A stretch of 64,000 bases of DNA, taken from assembly GCA_028015205.1 (NCBI GenBank), contig CM051519.1:43815979-43879978 (forward strand), written 5' to 3'. The notes under the pieces are model-generated. The model saw only the letters and a list, made by a program, of their open reading frames with translations. It was not told the origin of the DNA and did not search any database. Below are positions 36,890 to 49,299 of the stretch, in pieces (within the stretch, counting starts at the first letter, position 1; each line of letters starts with the position of its first letter). A program made the translations under genes and the position numbers. Source of the DNA: Mytilisepta virgata (lineage: Eukaryota > Mollusca > Bivalvia > Mytilida > Mytilidae).

Positions 36890-37625
36890 GAGGGTAAACT
36901 CGAAACAACTGACAAACTCTGAAGAACAATGAAGACAAAACAAAAAAAAAATACAAGTACTACAATTAAAAAATAAAAATATATGAACAACATGGACCCC
37001 AACAAAACACCGGGGTAGACTCATGTGCTTCGGAAGAGTATGCATTCTCTTCTTCCTGCAGGACACCCGCCGTGTTGCCCATGTCAAATCCGCTATGAGG
37101 AAGAGACAACATCAATGGAACAGGCCCATTTTCATTTGGGAAACGGTTTTTTCATATCTGTCAACCAAGTCATGATGACGTCCATAAAACTTTAATAAGG
37201 ATGATTCCAACTTAGGAGCAACATACCCCTTTCTGAGCAACTTTTCTGTCAGTAGCCGGGCTCTGTCGTGGAAGTCAATGTATATGTCACACGCCCTGGA
37301 ATAACGTATATTCACTCCATACTCCGGCGCTTCTGGAATGTTGCCGCTCAAATATGGGAAGTTGGCGATTGGAAAGTCAGAGTCGTCCCGTTTGTCGTAA
37401 AGTTGTGTATTCAGCCTTCCTTTGGTGTCAATTTCGAGGTGAAGGTCAAGTTGAGATGCAGACTTGGCAGTGTCTGTGATATCCTTAATTTCGAGCTCAT
37501 TTGGGATAGATGAGATGTAAGAAATTCCCAGAACATGAATTGTTGAATGATAAAACATCATCTATGTAGCGGAAGCTGAAATTAAAGGCTAACTTCTTCT
37601 GTTTTTGGGAAGATTGCAAATCGTT
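36890..37625 (-). mobile_element. Penelope-like element, 3' fragment (second subfamily)
   Basis: The reverse strand encodes the C-terminal part of a Penelope-like reverse transcriptase, from the YIDDVLSF motif at about 37560 through LNTQLYDKRDDSDFPIANFP to the end near 37105. A 3' untranslated region follows to about 36890. Compared with 41612-42207, it lacks a few residues around GVNIRYSRACD. It shares its 3' region with 42207-42460, not with the full copy at 50.6 kb, so it belongs to another subfamily. The N-terminal half is missing. Confidence 0.85.
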
Positions 37626-37809
37626 CCTATGCCATCGGAATCCAAAACTGAAAGTGTGAAGTAATGTCAGTAAACGCCAGGTGGAGCTGTTTTGGGGGAA
37701 GTTATTTGAAAACTGGATTACGCTTCTTTACAACCTTTTCCAGCCTATTTTGGGTCCAGTATACTGTAAACAAACTGTGGTTTCCGCCTAGTGGCGCCCC
37801 TAGTGTTTT

Positions 37810-38215
37810 GCTGAAATTACTAAAAAGGACAAATATACCTAAGGAGCAATCAATAAAACGTAATCCATTGGACAGACAAACCCGGGAAGACAAACGAACA
37901 ACCACAAGCACAACAAATAAACACAGAAAACTAAAAACAATGAACAACACGAACTCCTATAAAAACCAGGAGTGAACCCAGGTGCTCCGGAAGGGTAAGC
38001 AGTTCCTGCTCCGTATACGGCACCCGTCATGAAGTTCAACAAAGTCAATCCGGTGGAAGTCACAAATCGTAGGAGGCACATGAAAGGTTACGACAGTGGG
38101 AACAGGTTCAACATCATCTTAGATATTGGAACACTGTAATGGTCAATCAATTCATGATGACGACCGTAAAATTTCTTAAGTGATGACATCAACTTATCCC
38201 TGATAAAACTAAAGT
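37810..38215 (-). mobile_element. Penelope-like element, 3' fragment
   Basis: Reverse-strand match to the 3' end of the full copy at 53.38-53.75 kb: the last ~40 codons (stop near 38084) and the whole 3' region, including the GGTGCCGTATACGGAGCAGG-type segment. It is 5'-truncated near 38210, where the interspersed repeat of 38.2-39.4 kb begins. Confidence 0.85.
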
Positions 38216-39390
38216 ATGGCATTTTCGATACCATTGGACATTAGTACATAAAAATGTAGTTCCAATGATGACAGCATTTTTTTAAAATTACGAGTACTTT
38301 ATTCTTGTTGATAATATCTTGAACTAATATTTTTAATTAACATAATCTTTGTTATTTACCGAAATTTCAAAGAAAATAAATTGAATTTCCAAAAATTATT
38401 TCGAAGACATGACGTGAGGCGGATGAATATATCAAAACAAATCTACGCAGATACAGCTTCCAGTCACATTTCCACTGAGTATGGCCTTTTCGATACCATT
38501 GGACATTAGTACATAAAAATGTAGTTCCAATGATGACAGCATATTTTTTTAAATTACGAGTACTTTATTCTTGTTGATAATATCTTGAACTAATATTTTT
38601 AATTAACATAATCTTTGTTATTTACCGAAATTTCCAAGAAAATAAAATGAATTTCCAAACATTATTTCGAAGACATGACGTGAGGCGGATGAATATATCA
38701 AAACAAATCTACGCAGATACAGCTTCCAGTTACATTTCCACTAAGTGCATACATGTATATACACATATCGAAGGCTTTTACGTTCATAGTTTTACTCTAA
38801 AGGTTATCGATTAATAAAAAGTATTATGTTGCTTTTATAACTTTTAACGAATATTCTTTTATAATTGACCCTTTTAAATTATGCATGTTTTGAACTTTCG
38901 GCCATTTTGTATTACGGTCTGAGAAACGTGTTGTATGCATTTAAGTTACTCATTTGAATTGTTTATTATAAAAAAATCAATCTGCCAAACCTCTGCTTAA
39001 ATTTCCATTGCCAATTATGTATACCACAATTTCAAAATATTGACTGTTAAATGGATCAAGAATTTAATAGTAGAATGGATATATAGTTATTTCGGCAACC
39101 CAAAAATAACTCCGGGAATCTCAGTACGTGCGCATTGACAATGTGTAGAAAAACTTCCATGTGCGTGATTTACATGTTCGTTTATCTAGATAAACTTGGA
39201 AGTTTGATTATTTGGAGTTGAAATTTGAAAAGCAAGAATGAATGTTTAATCTTTTCTCTGTGCATAACATACTTGTATTGTCAACCTGGAGGGCGATGAA
39301 GTAAAACTCGAATAAATCTTTCGTCAAAACTGCAAAAGCGAAGTTTGAGTTGACCATACATTTGATTACTCGCCTGATCCATTTCAGTGG
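38213..39390 (+). repeat. Interspersed repeat, second copy of the 2.66-3.54 kb family, with a 265-bp tandem start
   Basis: The segment GTATGGC(A/C)TTTTCGATACC starts at 38214 and again at 38479, giving a 265-bp tandem duplication. The remainder to 39370 matches 2665-3540 closely. No gene is evident. Confidence 0.7.
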
Positions 39391-39719
39391 TACAAATCGC
39401 GAATATGACAGCCGATATTTTAAGGAAAGTCCGACTCGTAGTGAAAATATAATCCATGCCGCCATTTTTTTTTCAATCGGTAATCAAAGGGAAATAATCA
39501 AATAAAAGAGATATGGATAAATTTGCTCGGCCCGCTGACCACTCGGACCAAGGTAAGTCGGACCGGAATAACAATAATTTAAAACAATGAGAGATACTGT
39601 GAATGAAGTAATGATTCGATTTTATGAACTTCTTTAGGTTGACTCTGTTGTACACATTTTGTACACTGGCTTAGAAGGCATGCAAGTCAAATTTGCCTTA
39701 ACCAAGTTGAACTGTAAAA

Positions 39720-39935
39720 TAAAATAATAATCCAAAGATACTAATATTAGATATAGTAAATTTATACTATGCTGTATGACGCATTTCAAGGAGTTACCTC
39801 TCATCAGCAGCATTAAAACCGAAAAATTTGGAAGGCCAAAAACCAAACTTATATTAAACAAGAAGTACTCAACCCAAAATACCGAAATAGGAAGCCAAAT
39901 TTCAGCTAAGGAGATCTACCATGTGCAATACAAGG
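39720..39935 (+). repeat. Single copy of the 10.4-kb tandem repeat family
   Basis: Matches 10670-10880 and 11040-11235 (ATAATCCAAAGATACTAATA to AAGGAGATCTACCATGTGC). Confidence 0.75.
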
Positions 39936-40532
39936 AATAATCAGAGAATGAATCTTAATTTCTTAGAAAAAAACATTAAAATAAGACTAGCTCTGCAAAT
40001 AAAAAAACATAATCAGTGCCGATTAGTGCATTGGAAGGTCACATAATGACTTCTCCCTGTCTCCCCCACTTCTTCTTGTTAGCCTCAGAGAAAAAATTCA
40101 TTTCTCCCTGTCATCCTGAAGTAGGCCGCTGAGCCCTGGTCCCAAATACATTGAAACTAACATTTTTGACACATTTCCATCCATGTTTTGAAAATACAGC
40201 CATTGTAATTGTTTACCTTCTGTTCCATTCACGTATAATAGGGTAGCGAGTAATCATCCGTTCTTGAGGGCATGTCAAAATTAATTGTGCATTTACTAAT
40301 GTGACAATTATTTCTTTGATGGACCCATTATTGGAGAAAAACCTTACGATTATCTCAGACATGCACGTGAATCTATATTTAAGTCATGTCAAGTAAAATT
40401 ACGTCCAATAACATAATTTAGTACAATGTATAACTTAAACACATTGAACTCTTATTGAAAATTATTTTCGGAAAACGAATACACTCACTGTAATTGAACC
40501 TACATAGAAGAGATAATATCTGTGATAAAATT

Positions 40533-41311
40533 ATGTCTCCCCTTTGTTGAAGGGAGACATACTATTTTTGTAGTATTTATGTCGCCCCCAGACTTAGTCG
40601 GGACGACAGATGGTTATTGTTCCGTTTCTTTGGGGTTTTTTTTGGGGGGGGGTTTCCACCTAATTTTGTCCGCACGAGTTCTTAGAGATGACTGGAACAA
40701 TCTTTATGAAACTTCACAATAATGATGATCACCAAGTTGTGCATATAACATTAAAAATTCTCAAAATGGCTGCCGTTGCCACGGAAACGGAAAAAGTATG
40801 AAAATTTTTGACTCCTTTCAGATCTCAAAAACTGCACCATATAGAATGTCATGAAACTTTGTACTTTTCTAAAGTATGAGTAGTAGAACATACTCATGGA
40901 AAAACAAATGCGATCGGTTGGATACGTTTGGCGGCCATTTTGAGAAATGTTGTAAAAATGACGGAAAAATAAACATTGTCCGATTTCAATGAAAATTGAT
41001 ATCTAGGCTAAATTTGGGATGGCAAACAAGATGCAATCATCAAAATACAAAAAGTTTCAAAATGGCCACCGCGGGCGCAATTGCAATTCTATTTCTTCTT
41101 CTTATTCTTCTCAGCGAAGCTTGTCCAGGCCATTACTTTTTTGTCTTTTATCCTAGGCTTATACCCTTGGGTATGTAGGTGTATTACCACGAGAGTGTGT
41201 GTCGCGCACCATTATGACCTTCATTTGACCTTGACCTTTGACTTCAAGGACACAAAATTATTTTTATCCTAGAGGTAAAGATTGATCTAGAATAAAGTAA
41301 AGGGGAGACAT
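40533..41311 (+). mobile_element. MITE-like element with 13-bp terminal inverted repeats
   Basis: ATGTCTCCCCTTT (40533-40545) and AAAGGGGAGACAT (41299-41311) are exact inverted repeats 779 bp apart end to end. At the left end three hairpins follow one another: ATGTCTCCC/GGGAGACAT, ATACTA/TAGTAT (40559-40576) and GTCGxCCC/GGGxCGAC (40581-40607). The right part repeats the TATACCCTTGGGTAT ... TTGACCTTGACC module of 3.5-3.9 kb. Two short ORFs have no motif. I found no clear target duplication. Confidence 0.5.
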
Positions 41312-41394
41312 ATGTTTTGGTTTAAAAAACAGTCCCACCTAGTTCCATTTGAAATTATACACAACTACAGTTGCAATCTTTCCAATGGTGATTT

Positions 41395-41611
41395 CCATCA
41401 CTTTGATTCCTTAAGAAGCCCGTCAAGGAAGTCTGCCTCATATGAGTAAAGGAACAAGTCGGCCAAGAGTGGCGTATAATTAGTGCCAATGGCAATGCCA
41501 GTCTGTTGGAAAACACGTCCACCAAATTCCAAAAATATTTTGTCGATCAAAAATTCAATCATCAGGACAATTTCGTCCTCTGTATATGTTTTGTTAGATT
41601 GAAAGTGGTTT
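41395..41611 (-). mobile_element. Penelope-like reverse transcriptase fragment, inverted half of a head-to-head pair
   Basis: The reverse strand reads EDEIVLMIEFLIDKIFLEFG, then IGTNYTPLLADLFLYSYEAD. This is the same protein region as the adjacent + strand fragment starting at 41612, so the two meet head to head. Confidence 0.85.
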
Positions 41612-42460
41612 TTGATCGACAACATATTTGTTCAATTTGGTGGACGTGTTTTCCAACAGACAATTGGCATTCCTATGGGTACTAATTGTGCGCCACTACT
41701 GGCCGACTTGTTCCTTTATTCATATGAGGCAGACTTTATTGACGGGCTTCTTAAGGAAAAACAGAAGAAATTAGCCCGTACCTTTAATTTCATCTCATCT
41801 ATCCCAATGAGCTCAAAATTAAGGATACAACAGACACTGCCAAGTCTGCATCTTATCTTGACCTTCACCTCGAAGTTGACACCAGAGGAAGGTTGAATAC
41901 AAAACTTTACGACAAACGGGATGACTTTGACTTTCTAATCGTCAACATCCCATTTTTGAGCGGCAATATTCCAGAAGCGCCGGCGTATGGAGTATATATT
42001 TCACAACTCATACGTTATTCCAGAGCTTGTGACATATACATTGACTTCCTGGACAGAGCCCGGCTTCTGACAGAAAAGTTGCTCAGACAGGGGTACGTTG
42101 CTCCTAAGCTGAAGTCATCCTTATTAAAGTTTTATGGGCGTCTTCCTGACTTGGTTGACAGGTATGAAAAAACCGTTTCCCAAATGAAAATGGACCTGTT
42201 CCATTGATATTATCCCTTCCGCATATCAGATTTGACATGGACAGCATAACGGGTGTCCTGCAGGAAGCCGAGACTGCTTACTCTTCCGGAGCACATGAGT
42301 CTACCCCCGGTTTTTTGGTGGGGTCCATGTTGTTCATGTTTTTAATTGTAGTGCATGTATTGTTTTGATCTTGTCTTCGTTGTTCTCCGGAGTTTGTCAG
42401 TTGTTACGATTTTTCTCTCCTTCGAATATCTCTTTGGTATTTCTTGACTTTACTTAAACA
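41612..42460 (+). mobile_element. Penelope-like element, 3' part with 3' untranslated region (second subfamily)
   Basis: The + strand encodes reverse transcriptase from IDNIFVQFGGRVFQQ and GTNCAPLLADLFLYSYEADF onward. A frame change falls near 41800, where the YIDD motif has been lost to a deletion. It continues in a second frame (41893-42207) through LYDKRDDFDFLIVNIPFLSG to the end. The 3' region (42208-42460) matches 36890-37105 on the other strand. It cannot make a working enzyme because the catalytic YIDD motif is missing. Confidence 0.85.
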
Positions 42461-42805
42461 TATAACAATTGATATAAAAAGACAACCACTGAAAATGCAA
42501 ACTTTTCGCTTGGTTAAATTGAGTATTCAGCACTACTCCTTAATGTTTGGTCAGTTGAGGTAAAATGTAAAAAGTAAATAGAAGCAAAATAATGTAATTG
42601 ACCTTGAAGACGGTTAACTCAGCTTATACATAAGGGAATAATACTAAAGTGTATCTTTTACTCGGTTCTGAGTTCATCGGAGCAATATCTTTAAATGCAT
42701 TTTAACTGAAAAATGCTAAAACGGTTTACAAGCTTTGCTATAGATTTAAGACTACTTTAATTTTTCTTTCATTGGTATTTTATTCTTAAATTGTTTTCCT
42801 TTCAG

Positions 42806-42822
42806 ATTGTGAAGTTCAGTAG
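42806..42822 (+). CDS. TRPM-family channel, likely terminal coding exon
   Basis: After a good polypyrimidine tract and acceptor (TTTTCCTTTCAG, ends 42805), the phase-1 junction gives D-C-E-V-Q and then a TAG stop at 42820-42822. The ten exons then total 1221 bp, exactly 407 codons including stop. Support is only the acceptor and phase, because five residues cannot be checked for homology. A competing acceptor lies at 43140-43145. Confidence 0.5.
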
Positions 42823-42918
42823 CTGTCAGACAGTATGGTAATAATTAATATCCATATTTGGATCTTGTTGAACATTAACATACATTGCATTTAAAGTGTG
42901 ATAGTTTGATCCAATTAC

Positions 42919-42924
42919 ATTAAA
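42919..42924 (+). terminator. Candidate polyadenylation signal ATTAAA for the TRPM gene
   Basis: ATTAAA lies 97 nt after the proposed stop codon. The first canonical AATAAA is at 43828, inside the satellite. The region is AT-rich, so chance matches are easy. Confidence 0.25.
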
Positions 42925-43210
42925 AAAAACGAAAGAACTGCAAGATATATTATAAGAGTAACATCGAAAAATGGCACAACACGTATATTGCAAAATACCT
43001 TGTATAAACAATTTTATAACATTAATATATACAGTATATATATGGACTGTCCTACACTTGATGTGCTGTAACATACATGTAGAACAATGCATAGTTAAGG
43101 TTTATAGGGAGTTTACTGTGGAAACAAGACGTATTTCTTTCAGGAAGAAGACTGAAAAAGACTGAGAAAATTAAAGAGAATGAAAATTATAGTCTGAAAA
43201 ATATCGTTAA

Positions 43211-46200
43211 ATTACATGATGAGTACTTGAAATTCATGTTTGTTTCATATGCTACATTATTTTATATAATTTTAAGTTAACGTGATTTACTGTTATTCAT
43301 ATTATTTGTAAGCTTTCATGTAAACCTCACTATTTTCATGCAGACCAACATCACCATTTCTTACTTTTGATTGCATTTAGATTTTTATTATTTATCTAGA
43401 ATATAATACATAACAGTAGCTGATTTATGAAGGAAGTAGGCAAGAGTGTATGTTCAAAGCATATTATATTCACATATTAAATGAATGATCTTAGCCACCA
43501 ACATTTGTAAGATCAATGTTCGTATATTCAGAAAATTTACAAATTACAAAAATGAATAATAATGTGAATTTTCAGAAGCGTTTGCTGTCTTAACATCTAA
43601 AAGTTTGTTTTGGAATTGTACAGGGGTCGGTTTGAAATATCTAACTAATGAATATACTTTTTCATTATATACATGACAGAACATTATTTGACAATTTGTC
43701 AAAAAATATATCAAAACGTTAGCAGAGGCACCTTACTGTATCATATTCGTTTAAGGTGTCTCCTAAAATTAATGACCAATACCAATGGTCTATAGCCAAG
43801 ATACATGACTGCATCTGCCATTTATAAAATAAATACTTAAGCAGCTAAATTCACATTCCAGCCTCTTTCAAAAATAACGATTCATGTAGCTATATCAAAA
43901 GTTAAATTCGTAAAAATTATACTTAAAAATTACAGTTACAAAATTGTAAAATTTGTGAAAATTAGGTAGTATCTCCCCTATAGAAATACATCTTTTGGTT
44001 CTTCTGGCATTTATTTCATTTTGACTTTAATTTTTTCAATTGTTTTGTTTTCCAAAATTTCAGGCCTTGAGCACAACTGAATAGTCGTAAATCGACAAAA
44101 TTTTCTGCGTCAAAATTGGTTTCAAAGAATTTTATAGAAGAATTGATTGGTCAAAGGAACTAATGTTAATTTTTTTAGCTTTTTTTTAAATTACATGATG
44201 AGTACTTGAAATTCATGTTTGTTTCATATGCTACATTATTTTATATAATTTTAAGTTTACGTGATTTACTGTTATTCACATTATTTATAAGTTTTCATGT
44301 AAACCTCATTACTTTTACGCAGACCAACATCATCATTTCTTACTTTTGATTGCATTAAGATTTTTATTATTCATCTAAAGAATAATACACAACTGTCGCT
44401 GATTTATGAAACAAGTAGGCAAGAGTGTAAGTTCAAAGCATATTATATTCACATATTAAATGAATGATCTTTGCCACCAACATTTGTAAGATCAATGTTT
44501 GTATATTCAGAAACAATTTACAAATTACAAAAATGAATAATAATGTGAATTTTCAGAAGCGTTTGCTGTCTTAACATCTAAAAGTTTGTTTTTGAATTGT
44601 ACAGGCGTCGGTTTGAAATATCTAACTCATGAATATACTTTTTCATTATATACATGACAGAACATTATTTGACAATTTGTCAAAAAATATATCAAAACGT
44701 TAGCAGAGGCATCTTACTGTATCAGATTCGTTTAAGGTGTCTCCTAAAATTAATGACCAATAACAATGGTCTACATCCAAGATACATGACTGCATCTGCC
44801 ATTTATAAAATAAATACTTAAGCTAAATTCACATTCCAGCCTCTTTCAAAAATAACGATTCATTTAACTATATCAAAAGTTAAATTCGTAAAAATTATAC
44901 TTAAAAATTACAGTTACAAAATTGTAAAATTTGTCAAAACTAAGTAGTATCTCCCCTGTGGAAATACACCTTTTGGTCCTTTTGGCATGTTGTAATTTTG
45001 ACTTTAACTTTTTCAATTGTTTTGTTTTCCAAAATTTCAGGCCTTGAATAGTCGTAAATCGACAAAATGTGCTGCGTCAAAATTGGTATCAAAGAATTTT
45101 ATAGAAGAATTGATTGGTCAAAGGAACTGATGTTAATTTTTTTAGGTTTCTTTTTAAATTACATGATGAGTACTTGAAATTCATGTTTGTTTCATATGCT
45201 ACATTATTTTATATAATTTTAAGTTTACGTGATTTACTGTTATTCACATTATTTGTAAGTTTTCATGTAATCCTCATTATTTTTATGCATCCCAACATCA
45301 CCATTTGTTACTTTTGATTGCATTTAGATTTTTATTATTTATCTAAAAAATAATACATAATTGTAGCTGATTTATGAAACAAGTAGGCAAGAGTGTAAGT
45401 TCAAAGCATATTATATTCACATATTAAATGAATGATCTTTGCCACCAACATTTGTAAGATCAATGTTTGTATATTCAGAAACAATTTACAAATTGCAAAA
45501 ATGAATAATAATGTGAATTTTCAGAAGCATTTGCTGTCTAAACATCTAAAAGTTTGTTTTTGAATTGTACAGGGGTCAGTTTGAAATATCTAACTCATGA
45601 ATATAAATTTTCATTATATACATGACAGAATATTATTTGACAATTTGTCAAAAAAATATATCAAAACGTTAGTAGAGGAACCTTACTGTATCAGATTTGT
45701 TTAAGGTGTCTCCTAAAATTAATGACCAATAACAATCGTCTATAGCCAAGATACATGACTGCATCTGCCATTTCTAAAATAAACACTTCAGCTAAATTCA
45801 CATTCCAGCCTCTTTCAAAAATAACGATTCATGTAGCTATATCAAAAGTTAAATTCGTAAAAATTATACTTAAAAATTACAGTTACAAAATTGTAAAATT
45901 TGTGAAAACTAAGTAGTATCTCCCCTGTGGAAATACACCTTTTGGTCCTTTTGGCATGTTGTAATTTTGACTTTAACTTTTTCAATTGTTTTGTTTTCCA
46001 AAATTTCAGGCCTTGAGCACAACTGTATAGTCGTAAATCGACAAAATGTGCTGCATCAAAATTGGTATCAAAGAATTTTATAGAAGAATTGATTTATAAA
46101 AGGAACTAATGTTACTTTTTTTAGTTTTTTTTTAAATTACATGATGAGTACTTGAAATTCATGTTTGTTTCATATGCTACAATGTTTTATATAATTTTAA

Positions 46201-49200
46201 GTTTACATGATTTACAGTTATTCACATTATTTGTAAGTTTTCATGTAAACCTCATTTTATGCAGACCAACATCACCATTTCTTACTTTTGATTGCATTTA
46301 GATTTTTATTATTCATCTAAAAAATAATGCACAACTGTCGCTGATTTATGAAACAAGTAGGCAAGAGTGTAAGTTCAAAGCATATTATATTCACATATTA
46401 AATGAATGATCTTTGCCACCAACATTTGTAAGATCAATGTTTGTATATTCAGAAACAATTTACAAATTACAAAAATGAATATTAATGTGAATTTTCAGAA
46501 GCGTTTGCTGTCTAAACATCTAAAAGTTTGTTTTTGAATTATACAGTGGTCGGTTTGAAATATCTAACTCATGAATATACTTTTTCATTATATACATGAC
46601 AGAACATTATTTGACAATTTGTCAAAAAAATATATCAAAACGTTAGCAGAGGAATCTTACTGTATCAGATTCGTTTAAGGTGTCTCCTAAAATTAATGAC
46701 CAATAACAATGGTCTACAGCCAAGATACATGACTGCATCTGCCATTTATAAAATAAATACTTAAGCTAAATTCACATTCCAGCCTCTTTCAAAAATAACG
46801 ATTCATTTAGCTATATCAAAAGTTAAATTCGTAAAAATTATACTTAAAAATTATAGTTACAAAATTGTAAAATTTGTGAAAACTAAGTAGTATCTCACCT
46901 GTAGAAATACATCTTTTGGTCCTTTTCGCATTTTTTAATTTTGACTTTAACTTTTTCAATTGTTTTGTTTTCCAAAATTTCAGGCCTTGAGCACAACTGA
47001 ATAGTCGTAAATCGACAAAATGTGCTGCGTCAAAATTGGTATCAAAGAATTTTATAGAAGAATTGATTGGTCAAAGGAACGGATGTTAATTTTTTTAGCT
47101 TTTTTTTAATTTACATGATGAGTACTTGAAATTCATGTTTGTTTCACATGCTACATTATTTTATATAATTTTAAGTTTACGTTATTTACTGTTATTCACA
47201 TTATTTGTAAGCTTTCATGTAAACCTCATTATTTTTATGCATCCCAACATCACCATTTCTTACTTTTGATTACATTTAGATTTTTATTATTTATCTAAAA
47301 AATAATACATAACTGTAGCTGATTTATGAAACAAGTAGGCAAGAGTGTAAGTTCAAAGCATATTACTGTATTATATTCACATATTAAATGAATGATCTTG
47401 CCACCAACATTTGTAAGATCAATGTTTGTATATTCAGAAACAATTTACAAATTACAAAAGTGAATAATAATGTGAATTTTCAGAGGCGTTTGCTGTCTAA
47501 ACTCTAAAAGTTCGTTTTTGAATTGTACAGGGGTCGGTTTGAAATATCTAATTCATGAATATACTTTTTCATTATATATATGACAGAACATTATTTGACA
47601 ATTTGTCAAAAAATAAATCAAAATCTTACTGTATCAGATTCGTTTAAGGTGTCTATTAAAATTAATGACTAATAACAATGGTCTATAGCCAAGATACATG
47701 ACTGCATCTGCCATTTCTAAAATAAATACTTAAGCTAAATTCACATTCCAGCCTCTTTCAAAAATAACGATTCATTTAGCTATATAAAAAGTTAAATTTG
47801 TAAAAATTATACTTAAAAATTACAGTTACAAAATTGTAAAATTTATGAAAATTAAGTAGTATCTCCCCTATAGAAATACATCTTTTGGTCCTTTTGGCAT
47901 TTTTTAATTTTGACTTGAACTTTTTCAATTGTTTTGTTTTCCAAAATTTCAGGCCTTGAGCACAACTGAATAGTCGTAACTCGACATAATGTGCTGCGTC
48001 AAAATATGTATCAAAGAATGTTATAGAAGAATTGATTGGTCAAAGGAACTGATGTTAATTTTTTTTTTAGCTTTTTTTTAAAATTTCATGATGAGTACTT
48101 GAAATTCATGTTTGTTTCATATGCTACATTATTTTATATAATTTTAAGTTTACTGTTATTCACATTATTTGTTAGCTTTCATGTTATCCTCATTATTTTT
48201 ATTCAGACAAACATCACCATTTCTTACTTTTGATTGCATTTAGATTTTTATTATTCATCTAAAAAATAATACATAACTGTAGCTGATTTATGAAACAAGT
48301 AGGCAAGAGTGTAAGTTCAAAGCATATTACTGTATTATATTCACATATTAAAATGAATGATCTTTGCCACCAACATTTGTAAGATCAATGTTTGTATATT
48401 CAGAAACAATTTACAAATTACAAAAATGAATAATAATGTTAATTTTCAGAAGAGTTTGCTGTCTAAACATCTAAAGGCTTGTTTTTGAATTGTACAGGGG
48501 TCGGTTTGAAATATCTAACTCATGAATATACTTTTTCATTATATATATGACAGAACATTATTTGACAATTTGTCAAAAAATATATCAAAACGTTAGCAGA
48601 GGAACCTTACTGTATCAGATTCGTTTAAGGTGTCTCCTAAAATTAATGACCAATAACAATGGCCTATAGCCAAGATACATAACTGTATCTGCCATTTCTA
48701 AAATAAATACTTAAGCTAAATTCACATTCCAGCCTCTTTCAAAAATAACGATTCATTTAGCTATATCAATAGTTAAATTCGTAAAAATTATACTTAAAAA
48801 TTATATTTACAAAATTGTAAAATTTGTTAAAACTAAGTAGTATTTCCCATGTTAAAATACACCGTTTGGTCCTTTTGGCATTTTTTAATTTTGAATTTAA
48901 CTTTTTTAATTGTTTTGTTTTCCAAAATTTCAGGCTTGAGCACAACTGAATAGTCGTAAATCGACAAAATTTTCTGCGTCAAATTTGATATTAAAGAATT
49001 TTATAGAAGAATTGTTTGGTCAAAGGAACTGATGTTATTTTTTTGTTAGCTTTTTTTTTAAATTACATGATGAGCACTTGAAATTCATGTTTGTTTCATA
49101 TGCTACATTACTTTATATAATTTTAAGTTTATGTGATTTACTGTTATTCACATTATTTGTAAGCTTTCATGTAATCCTCATTATTTTTATTCAGACCAAC

Positions 49201-49299
49201 GTCACCATTTTTTACTTTTGATTGCATTTAGATTTTTATTATTTATCTAAAATAATACATAACTGTAGCTGATTTATGAAACAAGAAGGCAAGAGTGTA
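43211..49299 (+). repeat. Satellite: ~975-bp tandem repeat, about 6.25 copies
   Basis: The anchor TTACATGATGAGTACTTGAA or a close variant recurs near 43211, 44191, 45159, 46137, 47111, 48084 and 49063, with periods of 968-980 bp. Each unit then holds CATATGCTACATTATTTTAT, GCAAGAGTGTAAGTTCAAAG, GTCAAAAAATATATCAAAAC, CCAGCCTCTTTCAAAAATAA and TTGAGCACAACTGAATAGTC. The seventh copy breaks off near 49299. Copies look about 95% identical by eye. ORFs of about 65 codons recur at unit starts but begin with TTG and are probably spurious. Confidence 0.92.

Noticed and set aside
37268..37513. 81-codon + strand ORF
   Set aside because: Antisense shadow of the Penelope reverse transcriptase fragment.
45114..48233. 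Recurring ~65-codon hydrophobic ORFs in satellite units
   Set aside because: They start at TTG, are intact in only a few units and change length with indels. I keep only the possible alternative exon at the first unit.
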